From the NCBI GenBank assembly GCA_021847345.1, contig JAJZTW010000029.1, forward strand, positions 1 through 42,357: DNA of 42,357 bases. The letters are read 5' to 3'. A model generated the notes under the pieces. The model was given only the letters and a program-made list of their open reading frames with translations, made no database searches and was not told the origin of the DNA. Position 1 is the first letter of the stretch, and the number at the start of each line of letters is the position of its first letter. A program made the position numbers and the translations under genes. This DNA is from Pseudomonadota bacterium. GTDB taxonomy: Bacteria > Pseudomonadota > Gammaproteobacteria > Burkholderiales > Burkholderiaceae_C. Positions 33,627 to 42,313 of this stretch are shown piece after piece.

Positions 33627-33667
33627 TTGACAAACGCGTCGAATTCAGAAATAGTACGACCGTTCGT
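33627..33667 (+). promoter_or_regulatory. Promoter and overlapping TetR-type operator of the beta-oxidation operon
   Basis: A -35 TTGACA (33627-33632, perfect) and a -10 AATAGT (33650-33655) are spaced 17 bp apart. Immediately following is ACGACCGTTCGT (33656-33667), a near-perfect palindrome with 10 of 12 symmetric positions, typical of TetR-family operators. This arrangement predicts repression, and autoregulation of the tetR gene that starts at 33732. Confidence 0.7.
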
Positions 33668-33731
33668 TTTTATTCCTGGCGCCGCCCGGCGCCGTGCCCG
33701 CCTTCACCCCTTCACCACCACCCACGTGCCG

Positions 33732-34415
33732 ATGTCGCGCAAGCCCTCCGCGCCGAATCCCGAGCCCGCCGGCGCCGAACCGTCGGGCAAGGGGCGTCAG
33801 ACCCGCCTGGCCATCCTGGACTGCGCGCTGCAGATGGCGGGGCGCATCGGCCTCGAGGGCTTGTCGATCGGCGTGCTGGCCGATCGCATGCACATGAGCA
33901 AGTCCGGAGTGTTCGCTCACTTCGGCTCGCGCGAGGAGTTGCAGATCTCGGTGATCCGCCACTACCACGACATGTTCGAGGCCGAGGTGTTCTACCCGGC
34001 CGTCGAGATGCCGCGCGGCCTGCCCCGCCTGCACGTGATGTTCCAGCGCTGGCTGCAGCAGGTCAGCCGCGAGGTCGAGAGCGGCTGCATCTACATCTCG
34101 GGCGCCGTCGAGTTCGACGATCGCCCGGGACCGGTACGCGAAGCCCTGGTGCTGATGGTGCAGACATGGCACGATGCCCTGCGGCGTGCCATCGAGCAGG
34201 CGGTGCAGGAAGGGCACCTGCGCGCCGAGACCCCGGCGCAGCAGGTGCTGTTCGAACTGCACGGGCTGATCCTCGCGCTGCACCACGATGCGCGCCTGCT
34301 GCGAATTGCCGATTGCCCGACGATGGCGCGGCGCGCCTACCGGAGGGTGCTCGGCGCCTGGACCACCGGGCCCGGCTCCGAGCTGTTGCACGAGTTGTCC
34401 GACGAGCCTGCCTGA
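33732..34415 (+). CDS. TetR family regulator of the beta-oxidation operon
   Basis: The 227-residue protein has an N-terminal HTH (about residues 22-65, RLAILDCALQMAGRIGLEGLSIGVLADRMHMSKSGVFAHFGSREELQ), and a ligand-binding C-terminal domain with the YERR-like tail AYRRVLGAW. It is the first gene of the fatty-acid degradation operon, and a palindrome overlaps the promoter in front of it, so it probably represses the operon until a fatty acyl-CoA binds. The ATG at 33732 was preferred because the extra upstream frame covers the promoter and operator. 69 bp separate it from the acyl-CoA dehydrogenase gene. Confidence 0.92.
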   Translation: MSRKPSAPNPEPAGAEPSGKGRQTRLAILDCALQMAGRIGLEGLSIGVLADRMHMSKSGVFAHFGSREELQISVIRHYHDMFEAEVFYPAVEMPRGLPRLHVMFQRWLQQVSREVESGCIYISGAVEFDDRPGPVREALVLMVQTWHDALRRAIEQAVQEGHLRAETPAQQVLFELHGLILALHHDARLLRIADCPTMARRAYRRVLGAWTTGPGSELLHELSDEPA

Positions 34416-34484
34416 CCCTCCATGCGGCCGGCGCCGCGCGCCGGCCGCCCATCCATCCTTCCTTTCCCCTTCGAGGAGCCCCCC

Positions 34485-36281
34485 ATGCCCAGCTACACGC
34501 CGCCATTGCGGGACATGCAGTTCGTGATGCACGAAGTGCTTGAAGTCGTTCCGGCGTTGCGCGAACTGCCGGCGCACGCCGACATCGACAACGAGTTGGT
34601 GGACCAGGTCTGCGAGGAGGCCGGCAAGTTCTGCTCCGAGGTGCTGTTCCCGCTGAATCTCCCAGGCGATGCCGAAGGCTGCCACTACGACCCGGCGACG
34701 CACGCGGTGACCACTCCGGCCGGCTACCGCCAGGCCTGGGAGCAGTACGTCGAGGCTGGCTGGCCGCTGCTGACGGCGGCGCCCGAGTATGGCGGCCAGG
34801 GCCTGCCGCACCTGGTCGGCAGCGCCGTGCACGAAATGGAGAATGCCGCGAACCAGGCCTGGACCATGTATCCCGGCCTGACCCAGGGCGTGGTGGAACT
34901 GCTGTCGGCCCACGCAAGCCAGGCGCAGAAGGACCTGTACCTGCCGCGACTGGCCAGCGGCCAGTGGACCGGCACGATGTGCCTGACCGAGCCGCACTGC
35001 GGCACCGACCTGGGCCTGATCCGCACCCGTGCGCTGCCGCAGGCCGACGGTTCGTACCTTCTGTCCGGGCAGAAGATCTTCATTTCCAGCGGCGAGCACG
35101 ACCTGGCGGGCAACATCGTGCACATGGTGCTCGCCAAGCTGCCCGACGCGCCGGAGGGATCCAAGGGGATTTCGCTGTTCGTCGTTCCCAAGTTCGTGCC
35201 GGACGCTTCCGGCGAGGCCGGCGAGCGCAACGGCATTTTCTGCTCCGGCATCGAGCACAAGATGGGCATCCACGGCAACGCCACCTGCCAGATGACCCTG
35301 GACAGCGCGCGCGGTTGGCTGGTCGGCGAGCCGAACAAGGGCCTGGCGGCGATGTTCGTGATGATGAACGGGGCGCGCCTGGGGGTGGGCATGCAGTCGC
35401 TGGGCCTGACCGAGGTGGCCTGGCAGAATGCGCTGGCCTATGCCCGCGAGCGCCTGCAGATGCGTTCGCTCAGCGGCCCGAAGGCGCCGCAGCAGGCGGC
35501 CGACCCGATCCTCGTGCACCCCGACGTGCGTCGCATGCTGCTGACCGCGCGCGCGTGGGCCGAGGGCGGGCGCTTCCTGGCCTACTGGGTGGCGCTGATG
35601 CTCGACCAGTCGCAGCAGCACCCCGACGCCGACGTGCGCAAGGACACCGACGACCTGGTCGCGCTGCTGACGCCGATCGTCAAGGCCTTCATCACCGACA
35701 ATGGCTTCACGGCGGTCAACGAGTGCCTGCAGGTGTTCGGCGGCCACGGCTACATCCGCGAATGGGGCATGGAGCAGTACGTGCGCGACGCGCGGATCAA
35801 CATGATCTACGAAGGCACCAACACCATCCAGGCGCTCGACCTGATCGGGCGCAAGGTGCTGATGGACGGAGGCGCCAGGCTGAAGAAGTTCGGTCGCATC
35901 GTTCGAGACTTCGTCGAGGAGCAGGGCGTGGTCGAGTCCATGCAGGAGTTCGTCAATCCGCTCGCCGACCTGGCCGAGAAGGTGCAAAAGCTCACGATGG
36001 AACTGGGCATGAAGGCGATGACCGACCGCGAGCAGGTCGGCGCGGCGGCCACGCCGTACCTGCGCGTGCTCGGCCACCTGGTCTACGCCTACGCCTTCGC
36101 GCGCATGGCCAAGGTGGCGCAGGACAAGATCGCCGCAGGCTCGACCGAGACCTTCTACCAGGCCAAGCTGCAGACCGCTCGCTTCTATTTCGCGCGCCTG
36201 CTTCCCGAGACGGCGATGGCCATCCGCCAGGCGCGCAGCGGCGCGGCCTCGCTGATGGACACCGACGCGGTGTTCGCCTGA
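34485..36281 (+). CDS. Acyl-CoA dehydrogenase (DmdC/FadE-like, about 600 residues)
   Basis: The 598-residue flavoprotein oxidises acyl-CoA to trans-2-enoyl-CoA. It is of the long bacterial type with a distinct N-terminal extension (YTPPLRDMQFVMHEVLEV) and a C-terminal domain (from about 470). FAD- and substrate-binding motifs are MCLTEPHCGTDLGLIRTRA, YLLSGQKIFISSGEHDL, GIEHKMGIHGNATC and FGGHGYIREWGMEQYVRDARI. The catalytic base is the Glu of IYEGTNTIQALDL (about residue 443). DmdC-type enzymes (methylmercaptopropionyl-CoA dehydrogenase) share this layout, so chain-length preference is open. GAGGAG lies 6 bp before the ATG. Confidence 0.94.
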   Translation: MPSYTPPLRDMQFVMHEVLEVVPALRELPAHADIDNELVDQVCEEAGKFCSEVLFPLNLPGDAEGCHYDPATHAVTTPAGYRQAWEQYVEAGWPLLTAAPEYGGQGLPHLVGSAVHEMENAANQAWTMYPGLTQGVVELLSAHASQAQKDLYLPRLASGQWTGTMCLTEPHCGTDLGLIRTRALPQADGSYLLSGQKIFISSGEHDLAGNIVHMVLAKLPDAPEGSKGISLFVVPKFVPDASGEAGERNGIFCSGIEHKMGIHGNATCQMTLDSARGWLVGEPNKGLAAMFVMMNGARLGVGMQSLGLTEVAWQNALAYARERLQMRSLSGPKAPQQAADPILVHPDVRRMLLTARAWAEGGRFLAYWVALMLDQSQQHPDADVRKDTDDLVALLTPIVKAFITDNGFTAVNECLQVFGGHGYIREWGMEQYVRDARINMIYEGTNTIQALDLIGRKVLMDGGARLKKFGRIVRDFVEEQGVVESMQEFVNPLADLAEKVQKLTMELGMKAMTDREQVGAAATPYLRVLGHLVYAYAFARMAKVAQDKIAAGSTETFYQAKLQTARFYFARLLPETAMAIRQARSGAASLMDTDAVFA

Positions 36282-36374
36282 GCCGCCGCGCGAGCGCGAC
36301 GACCCGACGACCCAGCCACCCCTTTCCCAACCCCGACACCCTTCCAGCGCCCGCCCGGCGGGCCCACCAGCACC

Positions 36375-38771
36375 ATGAGCCAGAACCAACCGATTCGCCA
36401 GGTCGCCGTGCTCGGCGCCGGCGTCATGGGCGCGCAGATCGCCGCCCATTGCATCAATGCCCGCGTTCCCGTCGTGTTGTTCGACCTGCCCGCCAAGGAA
36501 GGTCCGAAGAACGGCATCGCCGAGCGCGCGGTGGCCAACCTGAAGAAACTCAGCCCGGCGCCGCTGGGCCTGGGCGCCGAGTCCGGGCTGATCCGCTGCG
36601 CCAACTACGACGACGACCTGGCGCTGCTGCGCGAGTGCGATCTGGTGATCGAGGCCATCGCCGAACGCATGGACTGGAAGCATGACCTGTACCGCAAGGT
36701 CACGCCGCACCTGGCGCCGCACGCGCTGTTCGCCACCAACACCTCGGGGCTGTCGATCACGCGCCTGGGCGAGGGCTTCGATGCCGAGTTGCGCGCGCGC
36801 TTCTGCGGCGTGCACTTCTTCAACCCGCCGCGCTACATGCCCCTGGTGGAACTGATCCCCACCGACGCCACCCGCGCCGACGTGCTGGACCGGCTCGAGA
36901 CCTTTCTCACCACCACGCTGGGCAAGAGCGTGGTGCGCGCTCTCGACACGCCGAACTTCGTCGCCAACCGCGTCGGCGTGTTCTCGATCCTGGCGGTCAT
37001 GCACGAGGCCGAGCGCTTCGGCCTGAGCTTCGACGTGGTCGATGACCTCACCGGCTCCAAGCTGGGCCGGGCCAAGAGCGCGACCTTCCGCACCGCCGAC
37101 GTGGTCGGGCTGGACACCATGGCGCACGTGATCGGCACCATGCGCGACACCCTGCCGCTGGAGGTCGACCCCTTCGCGGCGCTGTACGCCACCCCCAAGG
37201 TGCTGGCGCAACTCGTCGAGCGCGGCGCGCTGGGCCAGAAAAGCGGCGCCGGGTTCTACAAGAAGGAAGGCAGGAACATCCTGCGCCTGGACCCGGCCAG
37301 CGGCGAATACGTGGCCGGAGGCGGCAAGGCCGACGAGATCGTCGTGCGCATGCTCAAGAAGCCTGCTGCCGAGCGCTTCGAACTGCTGCGCAATTCCGCC
37401 AACCCGCAGGCGCAGTTCCTGTGGAGCGTGTTCCGCGACGTGTGGCATTACATCGCGCTGCACCTGGGCAGCATCGCCGACAACGCACGCGACCTGGATT
37501 TCGCCATCCGCTGGGGCTTCGGCTGGAACGAAGGGCCCTTCGAGACCTGGCAGGCCGCGGGCTTCCAGCGCGTCGCCGGCTGGATCGCCGAGGACATCGC
37601 CGCCGGCAAGGCGCTGTGCTCGGCGCCGCTGCCCGAGTGGGTGCAGCGCATCGACGCGGTGCACAAGGCCGAGGGTTCGTGGTCGGCGGCCGACGGGTGC
37701 TACAAGCCGCGCCGCGAGCTGCCGGTGATGGCACGCCAGTTGTTCGGCCAGAGCGTGCTGGGCGAGGCCGCGGCCGACCCGGCCAAGGCCGGCTCCACGG
37801 TGTTCGAGGACGAGTCCATCCGGCTGTGGACGGCGCCCGGCGCCGACGACGTGCTGGTGGCCAGTTTCAAGACCAAGATGAACACCCTGGGCCCCGGCGT
37901 GGTCGCCGGGCTGCAGCGCGCGGCCGACCTGGCCGAGACCTCGTACCGCGGCCTGGTGGTGTGGCAGACCGGCGAACCCTTCAGCGCCGGTGCCGACCTG
38001 CAGGCCATGCTGCCGGCGTTCATGAGCGGCGGCGCCAAGGCCATCGAGCCCGAGGAGAAGAAGCTGCAGGACCTGATGCTGCGCCTGCGCTACGCCCAGG
38101 TCCCGGTGGTGGCTGCGATCCGCGGCATGGCGTTGGGCGGCGGTTGCGAGCTCGCCGTGCACGCGGCGCGACGCGTGGCGGCGCTGGAGAGCTACATCGG
38201 GCTGGTCGAGGTCGGCGTGGGCCTGATCCCCGGCGGCGGGGGCCTGAGCTTCCTCGCCCGCCGCGCCGCCGAGCTGGCGCAGGCGGCGGGTGCCGATGCC
38301 GACCCGATGGTGTTCCTCAAGGGCCTGTACATGCAGCCGGCCACCGCCGCGGTGTCCAAGTCGGCGATCGAGGCCCGGCGCATGGGCTACCTGCAGGACG
38401 ACGACGTGATCGTGCTGCACAAGGACGAGCTGCTGTTCGTCGCCATCGCGCAGGCGCGCGCGCTGGCCGAGTCGGGCTGGCGCCCGCCGCTGCCGGCGCG
38501 CATCCCTGTCGCCGGGCGCAACGCCATCGCCACCATCCGCGGCCAGCTGGCCAACATGCGCGACGGCGCGCAGATCACCGAACACGACAGCCTGCTCGGC
38601 CAGCTGATCGCCGAGGTGGTGTGCGGCGGCGACGTCGACGCCGGCACGGTGGTCGACGAGGCCTGGCTGATGCGCCTGGAGCGCGAGCGCTTCTGCCGCC
38701 TGCTCGAACACCCCAAGACCCAGGAACGCATCATGAGCCTGCTGCAGAACGGCAAGCCGGTGCGCAACTGA
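36375..38771 (+). CDS. 3-hydroxyacyl-CoA dehydrogenase / enoyl-CoA hydratase fusion (FadB-like)
   Basis: The 798-residue bifunctional enzyme has the 3-hydroxyacyl-CoA dehydrogenase at the N-terminus and the crotonase domain at the C-terminus, the reverse of E. coli FadB. NAD binding is AVLGAGVMGAQIAAH with GxGxxG at 14-19; the catalytic His147 sits in GVHFFNPPRYMPLVEL; SGLSITRLGEG and GRAKSATFRTADVVGLDT follow. The hydratase domain from about residue 490 carries GEPFSAGADLQAMLP, IRGMALGGGCELAVHAAR (near 583) and LVEVGVGLIPGGGG. It hydrates enoyl-CoA and oxidises the product to 3-ketoacyl-CoA. It lies 93 bp after the dehydrogenase and 23 bp before the thiolase. Confidence 0.95.
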   Translation: MSQNQPIRQVAVLGAGVMGAQIAAHCINARVPVVLFDLPAKEGPKNGIAERAVANLKKLSPAPLGLGAESGLIRCANYDDDLALLRECDLVIEAIAERMDWKHDLYRKVTPHLAPHALFATNTSGLSITRLGEGFDAELRARFCGVHFFNPPRYMPLVELIPTDATRADVLDRLETFLTTTLGKSVVRALDTPNFVANRVGVFSILAVMHEAERFGLSFDVVDDLTGSKLGRAKSATFRTADVVGLDTMAHVIGTMRDTLPLEVDPFAALYATPKVLAQLVERGALGQKSGAGFYKKEGRNILRLDPASGEYVAGGGKADEIVVRMLKKPAAERFELLRNSANPQAQFLWSVFRDVWHYIALHLGSIADNARDLDFAIRWGFGWNEGPFETWQAAGFQRVAGWIAEDIAAGKALCSAPLPEWVQRIDAVHKAEGSWSAADGCYKPRRELPVMARQLFGQSVLGEAAADPAKAGSTVFEDESIRLWTAPGADDVLVASFKTKMNTLGPGVVAGLQRAADLAETSYRGLVVWQTGEPFSAGADLQAMLPAFMSGGAKAIEPEEKKLQDLMLRLRYAQVPVVAAIRGMALGGGCELAVHAARRVAALESYIGLVEVGVGLIPGGGGLSFLARRAAELAQAAGADADPMVFLKGLYMQPATAAVSKSAIEARRMGYLQDDDVIVLHKDELLFVAIAQARALAESGWRPPLPARIPVAGRNAIATIRGQLANMRDGAQITEHDSLLGQLIAEVVCGGDVDAGTVVDEAWLMRLERERFCRLLEHPKTQERIMSLLQNGKPVRN

Positions 38772-38794
38772 ACCCCGAACCCCCGGAGCCCATC

Positions 38795-40024
38795 ATGTCC
38801 AAACAAGTCCAGGACGCCTACATCGTCGCCGCCGCGCGCACGCCCATCGGCAAGTCCCACCGCGGCGTGTTCCGCAACACGCGCCCCGACGACCTGCTGA
38901 TCCATGCCATCCACGGCGCGCTCGCGCAGGTTCCCGGCCTCGACCCCAAGGCCATCGAGGACGCGATCATCGGCTGTGCCATGCCCGAGGGCGAGCAGGG
39001 CCTGAACATGGCGCGCAGCGCCGTGCTGCTGGCCGGCCTGCCCGACAGTGTCGGCGGCGTGACCATCAACCGCTTCTGCGCCTCCGGGCTGACCGCCATC
39101 CAGATGGCCGCCGACCGCATCCGGGTCGGCGAGGCCGACGTGATGCTGGCCGGCGGCGCCGAGAGCATGAGCCTGGTGCCGATGACGGGCAACAAGCCCT
39201 CGTTCAACCCGAGCATTTTCGAGCGCGACGAGAACATCGGCATCGCCTACGGCATGGGCCTGACGGCGGAGAAGGTCGCGCAGCGCTGGAAGGTCAGCCG
39301 CGAGCGCCAGGACGAGTTCGCGCTGCAAAGCCACCAGCGCGCGCTGGCCGGAATCGCCGCCGGCGAGTTCGCCGACGAGATCGTCGCGGTCGAAGCCATC
39401 GAGCGCGGCGCCGACCTGGCGCAGGGCGTGGTGCGCGAGCGCCGGCGCCTGGTCACGGTCGACGAGGGTCCGCGCGCCGACACCTCGCTGCAGGCGCTGG
39501 GCAAGCTGCGCCCGGTGTTCGCCTCGCCCAAGGACCCCACCGGCAAGGCCACCGGACTGGGCACGGTCACGGCCGGCAACAGCTCGCAGACCTCGGACGG
39601 CGCCGGCGCGCTGATCCTGGCCTCGGAGGCCGCGGTCAAGCGCTTCGGCCTGCAGCCGCTGGCGCGCTTTGTCAGTTTCGCCTCGCGCGGTGTGCCGCCC
39701 GAGATCATGGGCATCGGCCCCATCGAGGCCATCCCGGCCGCGCTCAAGCTGGCAGGGCTGGGCATCGACGACATGGGCTGGATCGAGCTCAACGAGGCCT
39801 TCGCCGCGCAATCCCTGGCGGTGATCGACACCTGCAAGCTCGATCCGGCGCGCGTGAACCCGCTCGGAGGGGCCATCGCGCTGGGCCATCCGCTGGGGGC
39901 CACCGGCGCGATCCGTGCCTGCACCACCATCTACGGCATGCGCCGGCGCCAGCTCAAGTACGGCATGGTCACCATGTGCGTGGGCACGGGGCAGGGCGCC
40001 GCCGGCATTTTCGAGCGCGTGTGA
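38795..40024 (+). CDS. Acetyl-CoA C-acyltransferase (3-ketoacyl-CoA thiolase)
   Basis: This 409-residue thiolase cleaves 3-ketoacyl-CoA with CoA, releasing acetyl-CoA, the last step of each beta-oxidation turn. Catalytic residues are Cys95 in INRFCASGLTA, His365 in ALGHPLGATGA and Cys395 in MCVGTGQGAAG. The N-terminal AARTPIGKSHRGVFRNTRPDDLL places it in the FadA-like (thiolase I) group. It follows the bifunctional enzyme by 23 bp, with CCGGAG as a likely ribosome site, so the two should form the usual multi-enzyme partnership. Confidence 0.95.
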   Translation: MSKQVQDAYIVAAARTPIGKSHRGVFRNTRPDDLLIHAIHGALAQVPGLDPKAIEDAIIGCAMPEGEQGLNMARSAVLLAGLPDSVGGVTINRFCASGLTAIQMAADRIRVGEADVMLAGGAESMSLVPMTGNKPSFNPSIFERDENIGIAYGMGLTAEKVAQRWKVSRERQDEFALQSHQRALAGIAAGEFADEIVAVEAIERGADLAQGVVRERRRLVTVDEGPRADTSLQALGKLRPVFASPKDPTGKATGLGTVTAGNSSQTSDGAGALILASEAAVKRFGLQPLARFVSFASRGVPPEIMGIGPIEAIPAALKLAGLGIDDMGWIELNEAFAAQSLAVIDTCKLDPARVNPLGGAIALGHPLGATGAIRACTTIYGMRRRQLKYGMVTMCVGTGQGAAGIFERV

Positions 40025-40043
40025 CGGCGACCGGGGCCAAGCC

Positions 40044-40811
40044 ATGAGCCAGCCGATCCTCGCGTTGCGCGAAGCCGGGGTGCTGACCCTGACCTTCAAC
40101 CGGGCGGACAAGAAGAACGCCCTGACCCAGGAGATGTACACCCTGCTGCACCAGCAGCTGCAGCAGGGCGCCACCGACGACGCGGTTCGCGTGGTGGTGC
40201 TGCAAGGCGGACAGGACCTGTTCAGCTCGGGCAACGACGTGACCGAGTTCCTGCAGCGTCCACCGGGTGGGCTGGACACCCCGGTGTTCGACTTCCTGCG
40301 CAGCCTGGCCGACTTCCCCAAGCCGGTGATCGCCGCGGTCGGCGGCCCGGCCGTGGGAATCGGCACCACCATGCTGCTGCATTGTGATTTCGTCTACTGC
40401 GGCGACAACGCGCTGTTCTCGGTGCCATTCGTCAACCTCGGGCTGGCGCCGGAGGCGGCCTCCAGCCTGCTGCTGCCGCTGCGCGTGGGGCCGACGGCGG
40501 CTGCCGAGATGCTGATGTTCGGCGAGCCGATGGCGGCCGACGACGCGCTGGCCGTGGGCCTGGTCACGCGCGTGGTGGCGTCGGAGCAGCTGCTCGACTA
40601 CGCGCAGTCGCAGGCGCGCAAGCTGGCGGCCAAGCCGCAGGCCTCGCTGGTGCTGACCAAGCAGCTCATGCGCAAGGCGCAGCGCGACTCGGTGCACGCG
40701 GTGATGGCCGACGAGGCCTGGCATTTCGCGCGCATGCTGCAGGGCCCGGCGGCCAAGGAGGCCTTCAGCGCCTTTCTGGGCAAGCGCAAGCCGGATTTCT
40801 CGGGCATGTAG
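40044..40811 (+). CDS. Enoyl-CoA hydratase/isomerase family protein
   Basis: The 255-residue crotonase-fold protein is the last gene of the operon, 19 bp after the thiolase. Oxyanion-hole segments are SSGNDVTEFL and GGPAVGIGTTMLLHCD. Only one of the two hydratase glutamates is obvious (Glu137 in LGLAPEAASS), while the other position in DNALFSVPF has none; that pattern is typical of delta3,delta2-enoyl-CoA isomerases. It may therefore process unsaturated chains rather than add a second hydratase. The stop abuts the convergent trmL stop without a spacer base. Confidence 0.9.
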   Translation: MSQPILALREAGVLTLTFNRADKKNALTQEMYTLLHQQLQQGATDDAVRVVVLQGGQDLFSSGNDVTEFLQRPPGGLDTPVFDFLRSLADFPKPVIAAVGGPAVGIGTTMLLHCDFVYCGDNALFSVPFVNLGLAPEAASSLLLPLRVGPTAAAEMLMFGEPMAADDALAVGLVTRVVASEQLLDYAQSQARKLAAKPQASLVLTKQLMRKAQRDSVHAVMADEAWHFARMLQGPAAKEAFSAFLGKRKPDFSGM

Positions 40812-41282
40812 TCAGACGGCGCCCTGCCAGTCGTTCTGGCGCCAGGCCTCGAAGGTTGCCACGGCCACCGCGTTGGACAGGTTCAGGCTGCGCTGGCCGG
40901 GGCGCATGGGCAGGCGCAGGCGCTGCGCGGGCGCGAAATCGCCCAGCACCTCGTCGGGCAGGCCCGACGATTCGGAGCCGAACACCAGCCAGTCCCCCGG
41001 GCCGAAGCGGGCCTGCTGCGCCCAGCGCGAGCCGCGCGTGGTGAACGCCCACATCGCGCCCTGCGTGTCGCGTACGGCGTCGCGCAGCTCGGTCCACGAG
41101 TCGTGTACCCGCAGCGGGGCGAATTCGTGGTAGTCGAGCCCGGCGCGGCGCATGCGCGCGTCGTCGAGTTCGAAGCCCAGCGGGCGCACCAGGTGCAGGC
41201 TGCTGCCGGTGTTGGCCGCCAGGCGGATGACGTTGCCGGTGTTGGGTGCGATCTCGGGTCGCACGAGCACGATGTGGAACAT
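40812..41282 (-). CDS. trmL: tRNA (cytidine(34)-2'-O)-methyltransferase TrmL
   Basis: The 156-residue SPOUT enzyme methylates the wobble 2'-OH of certain leucine tRNAs. Its knot motifs are VLVRPEIAPNTGNVIRLAANTG at the N-terminus, DWLVFGSESSGLP in the middle, and RSLNLSNAVAVATFEAWRQ at the end. Length is typical. It ends exactly at the stop of the enoyl-CoA hydratase/isomerase gene and starts 9 bp after the comF stop on the same strand, so it is probably translated from a comF-trmL message. Confidence 0.96.
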   Translation of the reverse strand: MFHIVLVRPEIAPNTGNVIRLAANTGSSLHLVRPLGFELDDARMRRAGLDYHEFAPLRVHDSWTELRDAVRDTQGAMWAFTTRGSRWAQQARFGPGDWLVFGSESSGLPDEVLGDFAPAQRLRLPMRPGQRSLNLSNAVAVATFEAWRQNDWQGAV

Positions 41283-41291
41283 CGCGCAAGC

Positions 41292-42089
41292 CTACGACAT
41301 CTCGGCGCGTGGTCCCGGTGCCGGCGTGCGCAGCAGCACCGCCAGCGCGACTTCCGCGGCTCCCGCGCGCAGCAGCGCGCGCGCCGCATGCTCGGCGGTG
41401 CTGCCGCTGGTCATCACGTCGTCGACCAGCAGCACGCGCGTGCCGCGGGGAAGCGCCCGCGCATGGAAGGCCGAGCGCACGTTGGCGGCGCGCCGGGACA
41501 GCGGCAGCGTGCTCTGCGCCTGGCCCTCGCGCGGGCGGCTCAGCAGCCCGCAGTCGCTGGGCCAGCCGAGGCTGCGTGCGACGCCGCGCGCGAGTTCCCA
41601 GGCCTGGTTGTAGCCGCGCTGGCGCAGGCGCGACGCGGCCAGCGGCACCGGCAGCACCAGCGCCGGCGTCGCCGGAGCGGTTTCGCGCACGCGCAGGGCC
41701 AGCAGGGTGCCCAGCCAGGCCGCCAGCGCCGCGTCGCCGCCGAACTTGATGCCCAGCGCCAGGCGGTCGAGCGGCGGGGCGTAATCGGCCCACGCCACCG
41801 CGCGCACGAAGGCCGGCGGGCGCCAGGCGCAGGCCGCGCAGCAGGCCGCGCGGCCCGGCAGCGCGATGGCGCAGCGCGCGCAGCGCCGCACGACGGCCGC
41901 GGAGTAGGCGCATTGGCAGGCTGCGCACAACGGCGCGCGGCTGGGTAGCGCACACAGGCGGCAACGGGCGTCGGGCAGCAGCGCCCGCGCGAGTGCGGCA
42001 CATGGGGCGAGCGGGGCAAGCCGGGCAAGCGACGCAAGGGCGCGTGCCGTCGCCCGCACCCTTGCCCGCGGCGGCGGCTTTTCCGGCAT
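41292..42089 (-). CDS. comF: ComF family protein (phosphoribosyltransferase fold)
   Basis: The 265-residue product has an N-terminal zinc-ribbon region rich in paired cysteines (CRLCALPSRAPLCAAC, RRCARCAIAL, ACCAAC) and a C-terminal phosphoribosyltransferase domain with LPVPLAASRLRQRGYNQAWELA and the PRPP loop VLLVDDVMTSGSTA. ComF/GntX proteins assist DNA uptake or single-stranded DNA handling in competent bacteria; the exact reaction is unknown. The ATG at 42089 was chosen because the frame upstream runs into the palindromic repeats. The extra 84 codons are repeat-coded and have no ribosome binding site. Confidence 0.92.
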   Translation of the reverse strand: MPEKPPPRARVRATARALASLARLAPLAPCAALARALLPDARCRLCALPSRAPLCAACQCAYSAAVVRRCARCAIALPGRAACCAACAWRPPAFVRAVAWADYAPPLDRLALGIKFGGDAALAAWLGTLLALRVRETAPATPALVLPVPLAASRLRQRGYNQAWELARGVARSLGWPSDCGLLSRPREGQAQSTLPLSRRAANVRSAFHARALPRGTRVLLVDDVMTSGSTAEHAARALLRAGAAEVALAVLLRTPAPGPRAEMS

Positions 42090-42147
42090 GCCGCTATAGT
42101 GCTTGGCCTGTGCGCGCCCTGCCGGCAGCGTCCTGCAAGACCCTCCT

Positions 42148-42275
42148 GAGAAAACGCAGGGCCGCCCCAAGTTTTCTCGACCCCCACGGGGGGCGGGTCG
42201 GGCCCCAGGCCCGGCCCTGGGGGCACTCTTGAGAAAACGCAGGGCCGCCCCAAGTTTTCTCGACCCCCACGGGGG
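42148..42275 (-). repeat. Second pair of palindromic repeats upstream of comF
   Basis: Two copies match those at 20624-20786 in reverse orientation: GAGAAAAC/GTTTTCTC arms at 42148-42155 with 42171-42178, and at 42231-42238 with 42254-42261. The first copy includes the GGGCCCC and CCAGGCCCGG arms to about 42230; the second ends soon after CCCCCACGGGGG. Period 83 bp. The pair begins 58 bp upstream of the comF ATG and so lies in its promoter region. Confidence 0.9.
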
Positions 42276-42289
42276 ATGAGGCCGGACCA

Positions 42290-42313
42290 GCTGCTGTGCC
42301 TGCGCACAGCAGC
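42290..42313. terminator. Perfect 10 bp hairpin near the window end
   Basis: GCTGCTGTGC at 42290-42299 and GCACAGCAGC at 42304-42313 pair around loop CTGC. It adjoins the repeat pair and may terminate a gene beyond the window. No T-tract is visible. Confidence 0.45.

Noticed and set aside
33645..38711. A 1688-codon open frame on the minus strand, opposite the beta-oxidation operon
   Set aside because: It is antisense to four well-supported genes, has a His/Gln/Arg-rich composition unlike any family, and arises from codon bias in GC-rich DNA.
42148..42275. Possible CRISPR array from repeated units
   Set aside because: Only two adjacent units with no unique spacers of regular length, and matching pairs elsewhere; these are palindromic extragenic elements.
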